Part shown: one piece after another, positions 26,451 to 34,867 of the stretch
Layout: each line of letters opens with the position of its first letter
Position numbering within the stretch: the first letter of the stretch is position 1
Origin: Filimonas sp.
Lineage (GTDB): Bacteria > Bacteroidota > Bacteroidia > Chitinophagales > Chitinophagaceae
NCBI GenBank assembly: GCA_017306865.1
Contig: JAFKHH010000011.1
Span: 124,001 to 188,000, forward strand
Reading direction: 5' to 3'
Length of the DNA stretch: 64,000 nt
Program-made: the position numbers and the translations under genes
The notes under the pieces: model-generated
The model's database searches: none
What the model saw: only the letters and a program-made list of their open reading frames with translations
Told to the model about the DNA's origin: nothing

Positions 26451-28004
26451 ATGAAAAAAAATCTACACGAAATGCCTGCGAAGTCATTATTATTTCTTAG
26501 AAAAAGTATTTCACTTGTTGTTTTATTGCTTTTGCTAGCCGTTAAGTTATCGGCGACTGTTACAACTGTTTCATCTATAGCTGCCTTGCAGACAGCGATC
26601 AACAACGCTGCTGCCGGCGATATCATTATACTGGCAAATGGTGTTTATACTACAACTGCTGATATTACTATTAATAAAAAAGGGACAGCGGTGCAACCTA
26701 TTACTATTACTGCACAAACCATTGGCGGTGCAGAAATAACTGGTAAAGGCGGTTTTAGCCTCGAGAGCCCTGCTGCATATATTATAATCAAAGGATTTAA
26801 ACTCACGCATGCCTCTTCTAAAACAAGAACAAACAACGGAACCACATTTTGCCGTTTTACACGCAACATTTTCCAGACAACCGGAGACGGAGAGTACTTG
26901 TTGCTCAGCGGCAGCGATCACCAGGTAGATTACAATACCTTCCAGCACAAAGATGCCATGGGAAGGTTTATAGCAGTACGTGGCTCCGGTAGCCAGATCG
27001 CGCAACGCCTGTGGATCCATCACAACTATTTTAATGACTTCAAACCGCAGACCGGTAATGGCGCAGAGACATTACAATTTGGACTAAGCGGCTTCAGCCT
27101 TTCTTCCAGCAACAGTATTGTAGAGTACAACTTATTTGAACAGTGCGCAGGGGAAAACGAACTGATCTCTGTAAAAGCATCTGCTGTTACGCTGCGTTAC
27201 AATACCATTCGCGATTGCCCTGCACAGTTTACACTAAGGCATGGTAACAAATGCCAGGTGTATGGCAATTACTTTGTGAACACACCAGGGTTACGCATCT
27301 TCGGAGATGATCATGTGATCTATAGTAACCACTTTGAAAATTGTAATCCCGCTATCAACATCGGTAATGGCGACGGGGAAGTGGCAGACGGTGCAGCACT
27401 GACAAGCCACGACCGCCCGGACCGCGTATTGATCGCTTATAACACTATTGTGAATCCTGCGGGATATGGTAACTATACGCAGAGTGGCAGAACAGGCGGA
27501 TTGGGCGCCACCTATACCACTTTTGTAAACAACATTATACAAGGCGGCAATACTGCTGCAAGTATATCAGGCCCTTATACAAATGCTACCTGGGCTGGCA
27601 ACATTACATACAACACAACAGGGCCAGGTGCTATGCCCTCCGGTACGTTTACAGTGGTTAATCCATTACTGGCAAAAGATGCTACCGGTACCTATCATCT
27701 ACAAACTGGTAGTCCGGCCATAGGTGCCGGCACAGGATCCTATCCGGCTATAACAACAGATATGGATGGGCAGCCGCGCAATACGCCGCTGGATGCAGGC
27801 GCAGACCAGGTATCTGGAGCGCCAGTTACTGCAAGAATATTAAATCCCGCAGATGTAGGGCATGCTGCTGTTGCAGATAAACCGCAGGTAGGTATAAATA
27901 CACCTGCAGACAAAACAATAACAGAGGCAGGCTCCATACTTACGATAGTCGCAGATGCGATCTCACCGGACGACACGATCTCACGGGTCGATTTTTTTTT
28001 TTGA
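26451..28004 (+). CDS. Polysaccharide lyase family 6 (alginate lyase / chondroitinase B type), N-terminal part of a frameshifted gene
   Basis: The start at 26451 gives a basic N-terminus and signal peptide (LVVLLLLLAVKLSATV); ATG 26439 is an alternative. About 517 residues. A right-handed parallel beta helix begins with SIAALQTAINNAAAGDIIIL. The catalytic centre matches chondroitinase B in spacing: Ca-binding Glu235 and Glu237 (GENELISVK), catalytic Lys242, and Arg263-His264 (TLRHG) 21 residues later. PL6 enzymes cleave alginate or dermatan sulfate by beta-elimination. The frame ends at TGA 28002-28004, directly after a run of 11 T, in the first strand of an Ig-like domain that continues in the +1 frame. 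Confidence 0.88.
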   Translation: MKKNLHEMPAKSLLFLRKSISLVVLLLLLAVKLSATVTTVSSIAALQTAINNAAAGDIIILANGVYTTTADITINKKGTAVQPITITAQTIGGAEITGKGGFSLESPAAYIIIKGFKLTHASSKTRTNNGTTFCRFTRNIFQTTGDGEYLLLSGSDHQVDYNTFQHKDAMGRFIAVRGSGSQIAQRLWIHHNYFNDFKPQTGNGAETLQFGLSGFSLSSSNSIVEYNLFEQCAGENELISVKASAVTLRYNTIRDCPAQFTLRHGNKCQVYGNYFVNTPGLRIFGDDHVIYSNHFENCNPAINIGNGDGEVADGAALTSHDRPDRVLIAYNTIVNPAGYGNYTQSGRTGGLGATYTTFVNNIIQGGNTAASISGPYTNATWAGNITYNTTGPGAMPSGTFTVVNPLLAKDATGTYHLQTGSPAIGAGTGSYPAITTDMDGQPRNTPLDAGADQVSGAPVTARILNPADVGHAAVADKPQVGINTPADKTITEAGSILTIVADAISPDDTISRVDFFF

Positions 28005-30099
28005 TAGCAGCAAGATCGGTGAAGCGACAAGTAAGCCATACTCGATCAACTGGACTGCGGTAGAGGGAGCCCATACATTATCTGCAAAAGCAATAGATTC
28101 AAAAGGAAAAGAAAGTGATCCGGCTATTGTTGTAGTCAATGTAAACCCATCAGGCACGCGTGTGAAAATTACAGCGCCAGTGGCTGGCAGTACATTTACA
28201 ACACCGGCTACTATTCCTATAACTGCAGACGCTTCTGATAGCTTAGGCACTGTTGTAAATGTCGAATTTTACAATGGCACAACCAGGCTGGGACAAGATA
28301 CCGCTGCGCCATATAGCTTTAACTGGAACAACGTAGCTGCGGGCAAGTATGCCTTACAGGCAAAAGTAACCACGAGTCTTGGCAAAACGGCATTGTCGCA
28401 ACCTGTAAATGTCATTGTCAACGCATCCACCACATCTTTTGATATTACAGATAATGGCGGTATCATTACCGCGCAATATCCCAATACAACAAAGCCAACG
28501 GAAGATGTGCCAAGCCTGATTGACAACAATAAAGCGACAAAGTACTATCGTAGCGGGCGTACTGCATTGTGGGTACAATACAAATCAACTGTACCGGCTA
28601 TTGTAGTAAAATATACGATCTCTTCAGCTAATGATGTGCCTGCCCGTGACCCGAAAGACTGGACATTGCAAGGCTCAAATAATGGCACCACCTGGACCAC
28701 ACTTGACACACGCAGTGGCGAAACATTTGCAAGCCGTATGCTTACTAAAACATATACGGCGAATAATACCAATGCCTATTTGTATTACAGGCTGAACATT
28801 ACAGCCAACAATGGTGAAACCGGAACGCAGTTTTCCGAATGGGAATTGTATGAAAGAAGAATACAGACAATAACGCTTGACAGCATCGGCACAAAAACAT
28901 ATGGGGATGATGAAGTAGAGTTAACTGCACAAAGTGATGTACTGCTACCTGTTACCATCGAAGTGGTTTCCGGTCCCGCTACTTATGCTGACGGCACATT
29001 AAGTATAACAGGCGCAGGAGCTGTTACTGTAAAAGCCAGCCAGACTGGCAATGATAATTACTTTCCCGCTTCAGTAGAAGAGACGTTTATAATAAATAAA
29101 GCTGCGCAGTCCATCGTGTTTGATTCGATCGGAACAAAAGTATATGGCGATACTCCTTTTGCATTAAATGCTTCTGTAGAGTCAGGATTGCCTGTTGTTT
29201 TCAATATACTGTCCGGTCCGGCAACGCTTGACAATAATACGCTCACCATTACAGGCACAGGCGATGTAACAATAAAAGCACTGCAGGCTGGTAATGACAA
29301 TTATACGGCAGATAGTGTACTACAGTCATTTACTGTGATCAAAGCCTCTCAGCACATTGTGTTTGCATCAGTAGGAGACAAGACCTACGGGAAAGACTCC
29401 ATTGTCAGGTTAAATGCTACTACCGCATCAGGCTTACCTGTTTCTTTTATAGCCACAGGCCCTGTTGTACTAAATGGAGATTCATTGCGTATAACCGGTG
29501 CTGGAAATGTAACCGTAACTGCATTACAGAATGGAAATGAAAACTACGAAGCAGATACGGTACAGCAAACATTTATAGTAAAGAAAGCGCCGCAGGTAGT
29601 CACATTCCCTACAGTAGCGCCAAAACTGAAAATAGAAACCGCAACGCTGAATGCAACTGCTTCCACAGGGCTTCCTGTTACCTATACAGTGGTATCTGGC
29701 GGGGCAACAGTAGTCAACAACAATCAACTTAAATTCACAACAGAAGGATTGGTTGTTGTAAAAGCAGTACAGGCTGGTAACAATAATTATGATACCGCAT
29801 CTGCCGAACAAACCATATTGGTCTTAGGCTTAGGTTCTTTAAAAGAAGGAGTGGATATAAAAATCTATCCGAACCCAACACCTGGCCCATTGAAAATAAC
29901 ATTACAGCATAAGAAAGACCGTAATTATTCCTTCATATTGTTTGACAAAACGGGCAGGCAGGTTGCAACAGCCAACATACTACAGGGCCAAACTACAACA
30001 GAAGTAAACTTCAATCTAAGTGGGCTTAGAAATGACCTGTACTTCCTGAACGTAACAGATGGTATAGACAAAACAGTGAGAATTATAGTGAAGTACTAA
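27955..30099 (+). CDS. C-terminal part of the PL6 protein: Ig, discoidin-like, MBG-like repeats and T9SS sorting domain
   Basis: The frame opens at 27955, but meaningful protein starts at about 28003 after the T11 tract, so this is the downstream portion of the lyase and probably has no start of its own. In order: rest of one bacterial Ig-like domain (KIGEATSKPYSINWT), a second Ig-like domain (VEFYNGTTRLGQDTAAPYSF), and an F5/8 or discoidin-like carbohydrate-binding domain (VPSLIDNNKATKYYRSG). Then come four MBG-type repeats of about 80 residues (for example IVFDSIGTKVYGD, LSGPATLDNNTLTITGTGDV). A type IX secretion sorting domain closes it (IKIYPNPTPGPLKITL, ending VRIIVKY). The intact protein would be about 1,215 residues and surface-attached or released. 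Confidence 0.85.
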   Translation: MRSHRTTRSHGSIFFFDSSKIGEATSKPYSINWTAVEGAHTLSAKAIDSKGKESDPAIVVVNVNPSGTRVKITAPVAGSTFTTPATIPITADASDSLGTVVNVEFYNGTTRLGQDTAAPYSFNWNNVAAGKYALQAKVTTSLGKTALSQPVNVIVNASTTSFDITDNGGIITAQYPNTTKPTEDVPSLIDNNKATKYYRSGRTALWVQYKSTVPAIVVKYTISSANDVPARDPKDWTLQGSNNGTTWTTLDTRSGETFASRMLTKTYTANNTNAYLYYRLNITANNGETGTQFSEWELYERRIQTITLDSIGTKTYGDDEVELTAQSDVLLPVTIEVVSGPATYADGTLSITGAGAVTVKASQTGNDNYFPASVEETFIINKAAQSIVFDSIGTKVYGDTPFALNASVESGLPVVFNILSGPATLDNNTLTITGTGDVTIKALQAGNDNYTADSVLQSFTVIKASQHIVFASVGDKTYGKDSIVRLNATTASGLPVSFIATGPVVLNGDSLRITGAGNVTVTALQNGNENYEADTVQQTFIVKKAPQVVTFPTVAPKLKIETATLNATASTGLPVTYTVVSGGATVVNNNQLKFTTEGLVVVKAVQAGNNNYDTASAEQTILVLGLGSLKEGVDIKIYPNPTPGPLKITLQHKKDRNYSFILFDKTGRQVATANILQGQTTTEVNFNLSGLRNDLYFLNVTDGIDKTVRIIVKY
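27992..28002 (+). repeat. Homopolymer T11 tract causing a frameshift
   Basis: Eleven T residues interrupt the PL6 gene. Removing one T joins both open frames and restores a normal Ig-domain strand (SRVDFFF followed by DSSKIGEATSKPYS). The tract could be a phase-variable or slippage site, a mutation or a sequencing error. Confidence 0.9.
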
Positions 30100-30300
30100 G
30101 TACGAGGTACGAAGTACAAAGTAGAAGAATAAAGAAGTGGGATGTAGGTTGTAATGACCAGCATCCCACTTCTCTCTTATCGAAGCTAACAAATACTAAG
30201 TGAAAAGTATGAAATGTAAAATTTGAGAATAAAAAAAGTGAGACGCAAGTTATAATAACCTGCATCTCACTTTGTACTTAGTACCTTGTACCTCGTACTT
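30098..30300. repeat. Tandem hairpin repeats flanked by GTACGAAGTAC-type inverted repeats
   Basis: Two diverged copies of one element. Hairpin 1 (30134-30172) has an 11-bp perfect stem GAAGTGGGATG / CATCCCACTTC. Hairpin 2 (30236-30272) is related (AAGTGAGACG / GCATCTCACTT); one stem pair changed from G-C to A-T on both sides. Each is preceded by TACTAAGT... flanks. The right end (30274-30300) is a near reverse complement of the left end (30096-30120). It separates the PL6 3' end from the 3' end of the opposing DUF5009 gene. Confidence 0.75.
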
Positions 30301-31477
30301 ATATTTTGAGTCTTATCTTCCTTCTCTCCAACACGCCCGTTATTGCCACCACCACCGCAGCGGTTGCAACAGAGCGAATGAAACCGCCAGTACCCTCGTT
30401 AAAGAAGCGTGGAAATTTGAAGTGTACAGACGCATATAGCGAGTAAAGAATATAGGGAATCAAATAACAGGTTAATGTACTGGTGCCTGCCGGGCTGATA
30501 AAGCGAAACCAGTTTTTCTTTCCCTTCAGGTCTATTAAGTAGATCATGCCGGCAAAAACAAGTATGCTAATGCCTGTGCAAATACCCACCCAGGATGGAG
30601 TATCATGCACTTTAGAAATACCGCCGATCGGACGTAATGCAAAGCCTATAGCAATCATTACCACACCACTGATAGGTAAGAGCGATAAAAACAAATTACT
30701 TTTCCCTTTTTCAGACATATAGCCGTATAACACAGATACCACTACGCCTGCCATAGTTAAAGCAGGCAATGAGCCACTGCTAATAATCCATACATACTGT
30801 TCTATAAAATCAAGTGCCTCCAGCCGGCCCGCATGTGCAGCAATGCTGAAGCAAAAGAAAAATATAAATGCAATGACCTGTGCTATTGGTCTTCCTTTAG
30901 TGAAAAGGAACACAAAGGCGCACAGCAGGTAAGACCAGCCGATCAACCCAAGAATGCCCCACCAGGAAGTAGACATCCAATGCTCATTTTCGTCGCTGTA
31001 AACTGCTGCCATGGCGATAAGCAAAGCAATTCCGATGCCTTGTAAAAGCCACCGTTTCTTCTTTTGCATAGTAGCAGGGTAGTCCAGCCATACCAGGAAA
31101 AACGCAACAGTAATCGTAATCTGCCATACATAACGAGGCAATAATGCATCCATGTTGTACTGCTCCAGGTTCACATGAAAGAAGCCCATGATCAGTAAAG
31201 CAAGGCCACGCAAAGAAATATATGCAGCAATCTTCGCTGTTGAGTCACCCCGTGCTATGCGGTTCTTAATAGCAAAAGGGAGGGATAACCCTACAATAAA
31301 AAGAAAGGCAGGGAAGATAGTATCCGCAAAGCCTAAGCCATCAGCATCATCCGGCACATGCTTCCACCATTCCGGTACGTTTTTGATTCCATCAAAATCA
31401 TTAATAAATACCATGAGAAACATGGTTAGAGCACGGAACACATCTATAGATTCCAGCCTGCGGGGTAGTTGCTTCAT
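30299..31477 (-). CDS. DUF5009 / heparan-alpha-glucosaminide N-acetyltransferase-like membrane protein (copy 1)
   Basis: The start at 31477 (MKQLPRRLESIDVFRALTM) matches family N-termini; an upstream frame extension to 31513 is unlikely. 392 residues with about 10-11 membrane helices. The signature IDVFRALTMFLMVFINDFDG and DTIFPAFLFIVGLSLPFA is shared with COG4299 proteins, which are related to lysosomal heparan N-acetyltransferase and are thought to transfer acyl groups across the membrane to sugars. A paralogue is encoded at 52628-54028. It stands between two repeat-rich gaps and shows no operon partner. Confidence 0.85.
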   Translation of the reverse strand: MKQLPRRLESIDVFRALTMFLMVFINDFDGIKNVPEWWKHVPDDADGLGFADTIFPAFLFIVGLSLPFAIKNRIARGDSTAKIAAYISLRGLALLIMGFFHVNLEQYNMDALLPRYVWQITITVAFFLVWLDYPATMQKKKRWLLQGIGIALLIAMAAVYSDENEHWMSTSWWGILGLIGWSYLLCAFVFLFTKGRPIAQVIAFIFFFCFSIAAHAGRLEALDFIEQYVWIISSGSLPALTMAGVVVSVLYGYMSEKGKSNLFLSLLPISGVVMIAIGFALRPIGGISKVHDTPSWVGICTGISILVFAGMIYLIDLKGKKNWFRFISPAGTSTLTCYLIPYILYSLYASVHFKFPRFFNEGTGGFIRSVATAAVVVAITGVLERRKIRLKI

Positions 31478-31842
31478 TGGATTTGTCTGAGTTCTAAATA
31501 TAGTATAAAGCAACTAGGTTTTGTAACTACAACGATGGAAGGTTTTATTACATAGCGGTAATATGCTGGCAACAAGCAGGGGTAAAGGTAACTGTAGTAT
31601 ATAAGACGTATCGTGAATCGTGAGGCGGTAATCGTGAATGGGCCGCCAAGTCACAAAGACAGGAAGAATCACAAAGTCTTTCCTTTGTCTTTCAGTGCTT
31701 CTATGGCAATAAGTATTGCAAGGAGGGCGTAAAAGAAGATCGTGAATCGTGAGACGATAATCGTGAATGTGCCCCTGTGTTCTCTGCGTACCCTCTGCGT
31801 TCTTTGCGATAGTAACGCAGAGGTCATCTCAAATATTAAATC
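31478..31842. repeat. Intergenic block of several repeat families
   Basis: Contains two copies of a CGTGAATCGTGAG-type element (31612-31637 and 31740-31768), a trace of the CACAAAGACAGGAAGAATC family (31652-31676), and a TCTGCG/TTTGCG hairpin-type element at 31774-31823. A short TCTCAAATATTAAATCTC element (31836-31853) follows and runs into the end of the next small ORF. No ORF of its own. Confidence 0.7.
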
Positions 31843-31953
31843 TCAAATTTCTGCCTTCCCTTTCGTACCCGCAAAAACTAATACAATGACTGTAATAACC
31901 ATAGCCAGGTATTCGGGCAGGAAAATATAGTTAGTTAAGTTAATCCATGGCAT
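31843..31953 (-). CDS. Candidate 36-residue membrane peptide at the end of the ABC operon
   Basis: The ORF starts with ATG at 31953, 7 nt after the stop of the GIN-domain gene, and ends at TGA 31843-31845. The predicted peptide begins MPWINLTNYIFLPEY, continues into a hydrophobic segment (LAMVITVIVLVFAG) and ends with basic TKGKAEI. The orientation (one helix, positive inside at the C-terminus) and spacing fit a small membrane protein translated with the operon. The stop lies inside an intergenic repeat, so chance cannot be excluded. Confidence 0.45.
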   Translation of the reverse strand: MPWINLTNYIFLPEYLAMVITVIVLVFAGTKGKAEI

Positions 31954-31960
31954 AGCTGTA

Positions 31961-32638
31961 TTATTTTATACCGAAGTAATTAATAGATCTTCCGCTCAGG
32001 CTGATTGTAGTAGAGTCGCTTGCCTGAAATTGCCTGTTCAGCACCTTTACATCAGCAGCCGTAAATGAGCTTTTGTCGCGTAAAGACAACTGTAAAAATG
32101 GGATGCTGTCTGTTTTCATTATTTGTACACTGGAAGCATCCGAGGCTATTATTTTTAAGCTATTAACCTTTGCATAGGATAAGCTTACCTCGCTGCTTCC
32201 GGAGGCATAGATGGACAAAGAATCACCCCGCGCGCCGGTAATAATAAAATTGGTTTGCGAAGTAGAAAGTGCCTTTGGCGCAGGAATAAAAAGCCTCCCA
32301 CGGAATGAACTTGCATATTCTTCCTTTGGAAGTTTTTCATCCCTTGCAATAAACAACGTATCATTTTGTACGGTAAAAGTCAAAGTGCGGGGGCGTGTTG
32401 AATCATACGCCACCACATTCTCCGGTGAATTAATGATCTCAAGCTGGCAGCTATACGTATCGGAGTCGCCAGCCTTATGGATCTCTTTTATGTAAGAGAA
32501 TGCAGGTAGTGGATTTTTAATAATATTATTTACAAAATTCCCCTTTGTGTATTCATTCCCCAGTTTCAAGTTCGCAGCGGTAAGTGTGACAAGGCAGATC
32601 GCAACCGCTAGTATGATGAAAAAAAGACTCTTCTTCAT
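31961..32638 (-). CDS. GIN-domain (DUF2807-like) secreted or anchored protein
   Basis: 225 residues with an N-terminal signal or anchor helix (MKKSLFFIILAVAICLVTLTA). The second half has short repeated strands with Ser/Asp-rich turns (SIYASGSSEVSLSYAKVNSL, IIASDASSVQIM, LSLRDKSSFTAADV), typical of the right-handed GIN beta helix once annotated as an autotransporter adhesin head. Family function is unknown. It lies 11 nt after the GntR gene and belongs to the ABC operon, which suggests a link with envelope stress or export. Confidence 0.75.
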   Translation of the reverse strand: MKKSLFFIILAVAICLVTLTAANLKLGNEYTKGNFVNNIIKNPLPAFSYIKEIHKAGDSDTYSCQLEIINSPENVVAYDSTRPRTLTFTVQNDTLFIARDEKLPKEEYASSFRGRLFIPAPKALSTSQTNFIITGARGDSLSIYASGSSEVSLSYAKVNSLKIIASDASSVQIMKTDSIPFLQLSLRDKSSFTAADVKVLNRQFQASDSTTISLSGRSINYFGIK

Positions 32639-32649
32639 GTATAAACAGT

Positions 32650-33024
32650 TTAATGTGTAGGTAATTTTTTAACGTAGTCCACGTACATCTGCTTTAGTTC
32701 GTCAAAGTCCATATTCAGCAGATGAATGGTTTTGAACAATTGTGGCAACTCTTTTTGTATAAATTCCTCCTTCCGGAAATTCATGGCAGTTTGCAACCCC
32801 CCGGCTGATACAAAATAGCCGATACCTCTTTTATTGGTAATAATATCCTTTGATTGCAAAAATTCAAATGTGCGCATAACGGTATTCGGATTTACCTCCA
32901 GTTGTACAGCCATTTCTCTTACCGAGGGGATCCTTTCATCTTCTTTAAAATGACCGGACAGGATCTTTTCACAGATAAGTTCTGCGATCTGTAGATAAAT
33001 AGCCCTGTTCTCATTAAATTCCAT
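32650..33024 (-). CDS. GntR-family regulator, YtrA subfamily
   Basis: 124 residues. An N-terminal winged helix (residues 1-70: IYLQIAELICEKILSGHFKE, RIPSVREMAVQLEVNPNTVM, TNKRGIGYFV) is followed by the short two-helix dimerisation tail that defines the YtrA subfamily, instead of a large effector domain. YtrA regulators usually repress an ABC transporter in their own operon. Here the gene is third, after the ATPase and permease genes, and a 9-bp inverted repeat fitting a YtrA-like operator lies at 34726-34749, just before the first gene. Confidence 0.92.
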   Translation of the reverse strand: MEFNENRAIYLQIAELICEKILSGHFKEDERIPSVREMAVQLEVNPNTVMRTFEFLQSKDIITNKRGIGYFVSAGGLQTAMNFRKEEFIQKELPQLFKTIHLLNMDFDELKQMYVDYVKKLPTH

Positions 33025-33043
33025 AGAATAATTTTTTAAAACC

Positions 33044-33871
33044 TTAAACCTGCTTTTCTTTTAATTTAAAGTAGCTGGCAATCCAGAAACAGAAATACAA
33101 TGATAACGGTACAAAGTAAGACAGGAAGTTGGACCATGTAGCTGGCAGTTTGAGTAACTTTTGGAGCTGATAATCTCCCACTCGAACTCCCGTATTATAA
33201 AGAAGGCCGCGGCCCATTGCCTCTTTTCCTATCAAAACATGCGGAATAGTATAGTTTAACCATAAGATCAGCGCAGCTAACGGCATTATCAAAAGTGAAG
33301 TTTTTACATAAGCGTTCTTTTCAAAAGTCAGAGAGCCAAAATGTGCCACTGCACTTAAGATGAAAGAAGCAATAATGCTATACCATCCTTCATTATCCTT
33401 AATACAATCGAATAAAGTTGCTTTATAGTACTTCAGTGTTTCCGGTGTAGCTCCTTTTGCTTTGAAATCAGAAAAAGAATTATACAGCGTACACATAATG
33501 CTATTCGTTGCGTAATAGCAAGCCATAAAAGCAATATAGAAGAAGACCTGTGATACAATAAAACTCACCAGTATTTTCTCAGACTCAGATGCAGGCAATT
33601 GCAGGTATTGTATGCCCTTTGCTTTATTGGAAAAAAAAGAATAAGAGAGCGAAGAGAAAATAGTGCTGCTAAAAAGAATGGAGAGTAAAAAAATGATTTT
33701 GTACGGCATTATTGAAAATCTATCAAAACCCATTGCCGTAGGAAAGCCCTGCAGGGCGAACTGGATGCCAAAAAGCATGAGTGTAAAAAGGAGATATCGC
33801 CGGCCATTTTCCTTTAAATGCTTTCGGAACAAAATGCCAAATCTCGAAAAGCTAAATGTGTTATTAGACAT
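33044..33871 (-). CDS. ABC transporter permease-like membrane protein
   Basis: 275 residues with about six hydrophobic helices (for example YLLFTLMLFGIQFAL, IIFLLSILFSSTIF, YFVPLSLYFCFWIASYF). No permease motif is strong by itself. The assignment rests on position: 10 nt downstream of an ABC ATPase gene and 19 nt upstream of a YtrA-type regulator, the classical arrangement of GntR-controlled two-component ABC transporters. The segment FSNKAKGIQYLQLPASESEK resembles the cytoplasmic loop that couples such permeases to the ATPase. The substrate is unknown. Confidence 0.75.
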   Translation of the reverse strand: MSNNTFSFSRFGILFRKHLKENGRRYLLFTLMLFGIQFALQGFPTAMGFDRFSIMPYKIIFLLSILFSSTIFSSLSYSFFSNKAKGIQYLQLPASESEKILVSFIVSQVFFYIAFMACYYATNSIMCTLYNSFSDFKAKGATPETLKYYKATLFDCIKDNEGWYSIIASFILSAVAHFGSLTFEKNAYVKTSLLIMPLAALILWLNYTIPHVLIGKEAMGRGLLYNTGVRVGDYQLQKLLKLPATWSNFLSYFVPLSLYFCFWIASYFKLKEKQV

Positions 33872-33881
33872 GGTAAGATAA

Positions 33882-34721
33882 TTAAGCAGTGAATAAAGAT
33901 TGCATTTGTTGTTTGTTAGCCATTACAGCATTGAAGAATAATTCAATATCTATACGGCTAAAAGCACTTTCGCCGCCATTGTTGAGCAATACGGCAGATG
34001 TTCCCAACAGGTTAGATTCGCTGTACAAAACATTATCAGATGGGTAATCATCTTTCAGTTGCTTGAAATGCAGTTTACTCGTAATAGTATCAATAGAAGA
34101 GTTTACCAGCAGTTCACCATTTTCCACAACGAGAATGCGGTCTATCAGGCTATCCAGATCACGCACCTGGTGCGTACTAATGATAATACATCTATTGTCA
34201 TTGATAGTAGATGCTATCATTTTCCGGAATTGTCTTTTTGACGGAATATCCAGACCGTTTGTCGGCTCGTCCAATATCAGCAATTCAGTATTGGCCGAAA
34301 TGCCCAATGCAATCCACGTCTTCTTTTTCTGGCCGTAACTCATCTGGCTGAGTTTCGTCTGCGGCACTTCCATTTCATGCAGCAAACCGATAAACTGCTG
34401 CTTATCAAAATTTGGATAGAACGGTTTAAAGTCCTCTGCAAAAGAGAGTACATCAATATCAGGCGTGTCTATCTCTTCAGGAATAAAAAAGATCTTCTGG
34501 AGAAAAGACGGGTGACGTTTAGCCGGGTTATCGCCCAGCACCGAAACCTTGCCCCTTTTGGCGAACACAAGGCCGGTAATCAGTTTTAGTAAAGTGGATT
34601 TGCCTGCACCGTTACGTCCCAGCAGGCCGTAAATAGAACCCGCCTGCAGGTTCATCTGCAAGTCCTTATACAGGTTCTTTTTCTGTGTATAACCAAAACC
34701 CACATGATTAAATTCGATCAT
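33882..34721 (-). CDS. ABC transporter ATP-binding protein
   Basis: 279 residues starting at 34721 (MIEFNHVGFGYTQKKN); a longer frame to 34772 would cross the operator and promoter. Walker A is GRNGAGKST (residues 35-43), the signature is MSYGQKKK rather than LSGGQ, Walker B is LLILDEPTNGLD and the switch is STHQ. A degenerate signature is common in YtrB-like ATPases. It is the first gene of a five-gene unit: ATPase, permease, GntR regulator, GIN-domain protein and a possible small peptide. The unit probably exports or removes an envelope-active compound. Confidence 0.93.
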   Translation of the reverse strand: MIEFNHVGFGYTQKKNLYKDLQMNLQAGSIYGLLGRNGAGKSTLLKLITGLVFAKRGKVSVLGDNPAKRHPSFLQKIFFIPEEIDTPDIDVLSFAEDFKPFYPNFDKQQFIGLLHEMEVPQTKLSQMSYGQKKKTWIALGISANTELLILDEPTNGLDIPSKRQFRKMIASTINDNRCIIISTHQVRDLDSLIDRILVVENGELLVNSSIDTITSKLHFKQLKDDYPSDNVLYSESNLLGTSAVLLNNGGESAFSRIDIELFFNAVMANKQQMQSLFTA

Positions 34722-34725
34722 AAGT

Positions 34726-34749
34726 AGTGTATTAGTGTTGTAGTACACT
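34726..34749 (-). promoter_or_regulatory. Candidate GntR/YtrA operator
   Basis: Inverted repeat AGTGTATTA (34726-34734), 6-nt spacer, TAGTACACT (34741-34749): 9-bp arms with one mismatch. It lies 5 nt upstream of the ATPase start codon and immediately downstream of the predicted promoter, where a bound repressor would block transcription. Confidence 0.6.
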
Positions 34750-34750
34750 G

Positions 34751-34780
34751 TAAAAATAAGAACCTTTTTCAAATAGCCAA
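34751..34780 (-). promoter_or_regulatory. Candidate promoter of the ABC operon
   Basis: On the minus strand: TTG (34780-34778), 19-nt spacer, TATTTTTA (34758-34751). The -7 element differs from TAnnTTTG only at its last base. The operator-like inverted repeat follows directly. Confidence 0.5.
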
Positions 34781-34867
34781 ATCTTTTTTTATGAGTAGAT
34801 AGTTGTCGGTTGTGAGTGAAGCACTTCTACTCACAACTGACAACTCACCGCTGACTTTTTAATACTT

